DNA of 18,165 bases, taken from positions 1 through 18,165 of the forward strand of contig WLMD01000021.1 in assembly GCA_009700405.1 (NCBI GenBank). Reading direction: 5' to 3'. The notes beneath the pieces are model-generated. The model searched no databases and was not told the origin of the DNA. It saw nothing but the letters and a program-made list of their open reading frames with translations. Shown here piece by piece: positions 15,585 through 18,165 of this stretch (its first letter is position 1; every line of letters starts with the position of its first letter). Made by a program: the position numbers and the translations under genes. The DNA is from Actinomycetota bacterium. Its GTDB lineage: Bacteria > Actinomycetota > Actinomycetes > Nanopelagicales > Nanopelagicaceae.

Positions 15585-15839
15585 CTAGGCGACGGGCACG
15601 ACATTCACAACGCGACGTCCGCGAGCGCGACCAAATTCAACTGCGCCTGCTGCGAGTGCAAAGAGAGTGTCATCCTTACCGCGGCCAACATTTGCACCTG
15701 GGTGAAAGTGAGTTCCACGTTGGCGAACCAAAATCTCGCCGCTGTTAACTACCTGTCCGCCAAAGCGCTTGATGCCAAGGTACTGAGCATTGGAGTCGCG
15801 ACCGTTTCGTGTCGATGAGACACCTTTTTTACTTGCCAT
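15585..15839 (-). CDS. rpmA: Large-subunit ribosomal protein L27 (bL27)
   Basis: L27 lies beside the peptidyl transferase centre of the 50S subunit, and its flexible N-terminus contacts tRNA. The protein has 84 residues with the family core NGRDSNAQYLGIKRFGGQVVNSGEILVRQRGTxFHPG. The N-terminus begins MASKKGVSST; it has no cleavable extension of the kind seen in Firmicutes and lacks the GGGS run seen in many homologues. AGGAG lies seven bases before the ATG, and the gene follows rplU by 12 bases, so the two are cotranscribed. An intrinsic terminator follows. Confidence 0.97.
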   Translation of the reverse strand: MASKKGVSSTRNGRDSNAQYLGIKRFGGQVVNSGEILVRQRGTHFHPGANVGRGKDDTLFALAAGAVEFGRARGRRVVNVVPVA

Positions 15840-15851
15840 ATCTCAACTCCT

Positions 15852-16166
15852 CTAGTTAGCGCCGCTGATGGCGGTGATAAGAACACGGGTGTTCTGTGAA
15901 CGGAAACCTTGACGACGGCGATAGCCAGTCTTGTTCTTGTAGCGCAAGATATGAATCTTCTTGCCCTTTGTCTCATCCAAAACTTCTGCAGTAACTTTTA
16001 CGCCTGCTAAAACCTTTGCATCAGTAGTGACAGTTGCGCCATCCACGAGCAAGATTGCAGGGAAAGTTACGGTTGATCCTGGCGCGCTATTAATGCGGTC
16101 CACAGTGACAGTGTCTCCGACGGCGACCTTCTCTTGGCGCCCGCCAGCCTTAACGATTGCGTACAC
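15852..16166 (-). CDS. rplU: Large-subunit ribosomal protein L21 (bL21)
   Basis: L21 binds 23S rRNA in the 50S subunit and is nearly always encoded directly before L27. The protein has 104 residues, the usual length, with the N-terminal MYAIVKAGGRQEKVAVGD and the C-terminal KxKTGYRRRQGFRSxxTRVLI signature. The start is GTG at 16166, with GGAG six bases upstream. It heads the short rplU-rpmA unit; a promoter candidate lies about 65 bases upstream. Confidence 0.97.
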   Translation of the reverse strand: MYAIVKAGGRQEKVAVGDTVTVDRINSAPGSTVTFPAILLVDGATVTTDAKVLAGVKVTAEVLDETKGKKIHILRYKNKTGYRRRQGFRSQNTRVLITAISGAN

Positions 16167-16231
16167 GTAACGCTCCAGTTCTTTAATGAATCAAAGCTTG
16201 AGCGGCAAAAAGGACCACTAAGCAGGGGCTA

Positions 16232-16261
16232 AGCGTACGGAGTATTGAGGTCCCCGGTCAA
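16232..16261 (-). promoter_or_regulatory. Likely promoter of rplU-rpmA
   Basis: On the minus strand TTGACC (16261-16256, five of six to -35 consensus) and TACGCT (16237-16232) are spaced by 18 bases, in the 132-base gap between the ribonuclease E/G gene and rplU. It would give a 5' untranslated region of about 60 bases that includes the GGAG ribosome binding site of rplU. The same 18-base spacing appears at the ilvB, ilvD and gatC candidates. Confidence 0.5.
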
Positions 16262-16298
16262 ACTGAGCGGGTTTCTCGGCTCCTTGGCTCTGAGATGG

Positions 16299-18165
16299 TT
16301 AAACAGAACCTGGGGTTATTACTCCGGAACTGGCGGCTCGGCGACGTCGACGGCCTTTAGCAGGGGCTTCTGGTTGTTCGGGCTCAATTGCTGATTCCTC
16401 AACCTCTGGTTGTTCGGCCTCATCCGAGTGCGATTCTTGGATTTCAGGTGCCTCTGGGCTCTTGGCTAAGGGGTTATCTGACTCATGATCTGCATTGAGC
16501 TCGCCCTCTGGCATCGCAGCACGAGCCTTAATGGGATCGGTATGAATATGGATTCCACGGCCAGCACAACTTTCACATGTTGTAGAGAAGGCCTCAATAA
16601 GACCTTGACCGATACGTTTGCGTGTCATCTGTACAAGTCCTAGAGAAGTTACTTCTGCAACTTGATGCTTGGTGCGATCTCGTCCAAGACATTCCACTAA
16701 ACGGCGCAGAACTAATTCGCGGTTAGATTCGAGAATCATGTCGATGAAGTCAACAACGATAATTCCACCAAGGTCGCGAAGTCGTAGTTGGCGAGCAATC
16801 TCTTCCGCAGCTTCAAGGTTATTCTTCGTGACGGTTTCTTCAAGGTTTCCGCCCTTGCCGATGAACTTACCTGTGTTCACATCGATAACGACCATGGCCT
16901 CAGTGCGATCGATAACCAGAGAACCACCCGATGGAAGATAGACCTTGCGATCGAATGCTTTAGAAAGCTGCTCATCAACTCGGTAGTCAGTGAATAGATC
17001 GCCTAAGCCAGTCCACTTCTCAATCTTTGAAGTAAGTTCTGGTGCGATAAAACTGAGGTAGCCATTAATCTCTTCCCATGCATCGCTGCCTTGAATTGTT
17101 AGCTTGCGAAAATCTTCATTGAAGATATCGCGAATAACACGAACAGCAAGGTCGGGCTCTGCATAAAGAAGTGCTGGGGCGTGGAAATTAGGGTTATCAG
17201 ATTTCGCGAGAATGTCATCCCATTGCGCTTTCAGACGATTGACATCGCCTTCAATTTCAGCGTCACTGGCACCTTCTGCAGCTGTACGCACAATTACGCC
17301 AGCTTCTTCTGGCACTACGTTCTTTAAAACTGCCTTTAAACGTGCACGTTCTGGCTCTGGAAGTCTGCGACTAATTCCGCTCATTCCACCGCCAGGAACA
17401 TAAACAAGGTAACGGCCAGGCAAACTTATTTGACTAGTAAGGCGAGCGCCTTTTTGGCCGATTGGATCTTTTGTTACTTGAACCAAAACTGGTTGACCTG
17501 TTTTTAAAACCATTTCAATTTTGCGAGGCTGCGAATCAGAAATTCCTGCTGCATCCCAATTGACTTCAGCTGCATAAAGAACTGCGTTGCGTCCTTTTCC
17601 GATGTCAACGAATGCCGCTTCCATGCTTGGCAGAACATTTTGGACACGACCTAAATACACATTGCCTACATAAGAGATATTGCTATGGCGGTTGACGTAA
17701 TGCTCGACCATCACCTTGTCTTCAATGACGGCGATCTGGGTGCGGTCTCCAATTTGGCGGACCAACATTTCGCGATCAACATTTTCGCGACGTGCTAAGA
17801 ATTCACCTTCGGTAATAATTGTTCCGCGCTTGCGATATGGCTCGCGGTATTCGCTGCGAGGTTCGCGACCCTTGCGTACAGGTCGTCTGGATTCGCTGCG
17901 AGGGCGCTCTTGCTTTTCACGGGTTTCACGGACTTTAACAACTGTTATGACACCATCTTCTTCGATGGTCTCTCCTGGAGTTACTCCATCTGCACTTGAA
18001 CGACGGCGGCGACGACGATGTGTCGCGCTCTTGGTTGAATCCTCTTCTGAATCAGAACCTTCTTCAGATTCGACGGTTGTGCTGACATCGTCAGTACTGC
18101 CTGGGCGGCGACGCCCACGGCCTCCACGGCGACGGCGACGCCCACGGCTCGCGGCATCACCACTC
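16299..18165 (-). CDS. rne: Ribonuclease E/G family endoribonuclease (5' end beyond window)
   Basis: This enzyme cleaves single-stranded AU-rich RNA in rRNA maturation and mRNA decay. The frame is open from the TAA at 16301-16299 to the window edge, giving 621 residues. An internal ATG at 17768 begins MLVRQIGDRT, but the upstream frame contains no stop and has actinobacterial RNase E features: Arg-rich runs (RGRRRRRGGRGRRRPG, HRRRRRR), an acidic Ser/Glu stretch, then EGEFLARRENVDREM leading straight into the core. The core has the S1 region with a large insert, catalytic Asp codons at 16883-16881 (VVIDVNTGK) and 16751-16749 (VVDFIDM), and the zinc-link CESCAGRG at 16577-16554. An acidic Pro/Glu-rich tail with GRRRRR ends the protein. 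The true start lies outside. The family could be labelled rne or rng; the arms favour rne. Confidence 0.92.
   Translation of the reverse strand, partial: SGDAASRGRRRRRGGRGRRRPGSTDDVSTTVESEEGSDSEEDSTKSATHRRRRRRSSADGVTPGETIEEDGVITVVKVRETREKQERPRSESRRPVRKGREPRSEYREPYRKRGTIITEGEFLARRENVDREMLVRQIGDRTQIAVIEDKVMVEHYVNRHSNISYVGNVYLGRVQNVLPSMEAAFVDIGKGRNAVLYAAEVNWDAAGISDSQPRKIEMVLKTGQPVLVQVTKDPIGQKGARLTSQISLPGRYLVYVPGGGMSGISRRLPEPERARLKAVLKNVVPEEAGVIVRTAAEGASDAEIEGDVNRLKAQWDDILAKSDNPNFHAPALLYAEPDLAVRVIRDIFNEDFRKLTIQGSDAWEEINGYLSFIAPELTSKIEKWTGLGDLFTDYRVDEQLSKAFDRKVYLPSGGSLVIDRTEAMVVIDVNTGKFIGKGGNLEETVTKNNLEAAEEIARQLRLRDLGGIIVVDFIDMILESNRELVLRRLVECLGRDRTKHQVAEVTSLGLVQMTRKRIGQGLIEAFSTTCESCAGRGIHIHTDPIKARAAMPEGELNADHESDNPLAKSPEAPEIQESHSDEAEQPEVEESAIEPEQPEAPAKGRRRRRAASSGVITPGSV

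Noticed and set aside
16205..16236. Direct repeat CTAAGC spaced by five bases upstream of rplU (16219-16234)
   Set aside because: Two six-base copies are too little to separate from chance, and no known binding site is recognised.
16207..16253. GGACC/GGTCC pairing followed by five T upstream of rplU, resembling an L21 leader terminator
   Set aside because: The arms are only five Watson-Crick pairs with a 32-base loop, and the upstream arm falls between the -35 and -10 elements of the proposed promoter, so it would not be in the main transcript.

Overview
The window looks like a chromosomal core-metabolism region of a moderate-to-low GC actinobacterium. By eye the base composition is near balanced, well below that of Streptomyces or Mycobacterium. 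Actinobacterial signs are the ilvB-ilvN-ilvC-serA order, the rne-rplU-rpmA-obgE-proB block, a ribonuclease E with a long Arg-rich N-terminal arm, and gatCAB lying near the ilv genes (as I recall it does in mycobacteria). The low GC, tight spacing and short intergenic gaps suggest a streamlined planktonic lineage such as the freshwater acI/Nanopelagicales group. That placement is an inference. No tRNA, rRNA, insertion sequence, phage gene or CRISPR array is visible, and no gap longer than 300 bases lacks a gene.

Layout, left to right. Nearly everything is on the minus strand, so transcription runs from high to low coordinates. (1) 1-5545: branched-chain amino acid synthesis. ilvD comes first, then a 218-base gap holding a promoter, a tiny Val/Ile leader peptide, a hairpin and an intrinsic terminator, then ilvB-ilvN-ilvC-serA, with serA cut by the window edge. 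(2) 5655-7118: a plus-strand 14-TM drug-type MFS exporter, divergent from ilvD; its stop codon overlaps the gatB stop. (3) 7115-10412: gatC-gatA-gatB, overlapped head to tail, for the Asp/Glu-tRNA amidotransferase. (4) 10439-14011: proA and proB, separated by a plus-strand membrane-anchored serine hydrolase of the class C beta-lactamase/NylB type. (5) 14008-18165: obgE, rpmA, rplU and a ribonuclease E/G gene whose 5' end lies beyond the window.

How they work together. IlvB and IlvN form acetohydroxyacid synthase, IlvC reduces and isomerises the product, IlvD dehydrates it, and SerA starts serine synthesis. ProB and ProA carry glutamate to the proline precursor. GatCAB finishes Gln- and/or Asn-tRNA, and RplU, RpmA, ObgE and RNase E serve ribosome assembly and RNA turnover.

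The most noteworthy signal is the unannotated ilvB attenuator: a 12-residue leader peptide MISVVVIEKRAI followed by a perfect 11-bp hairpin and a terminator. Its promoter is placed so that the transcript would begin at or next to the leader's AUG. A wider pattern of likely leaderless starts (a -10 hexamer 6-7 bases before the start codon) appears at ilvD, gatC, proA and the hydrolase gene. ilvD and gatC share a nearly identical 20-base -10/start-codon sequence. I found no clearly novel multi-gene system. The two plus-strand genes inserted into otherwise conserved minus-strand blocks are the accessory elements.
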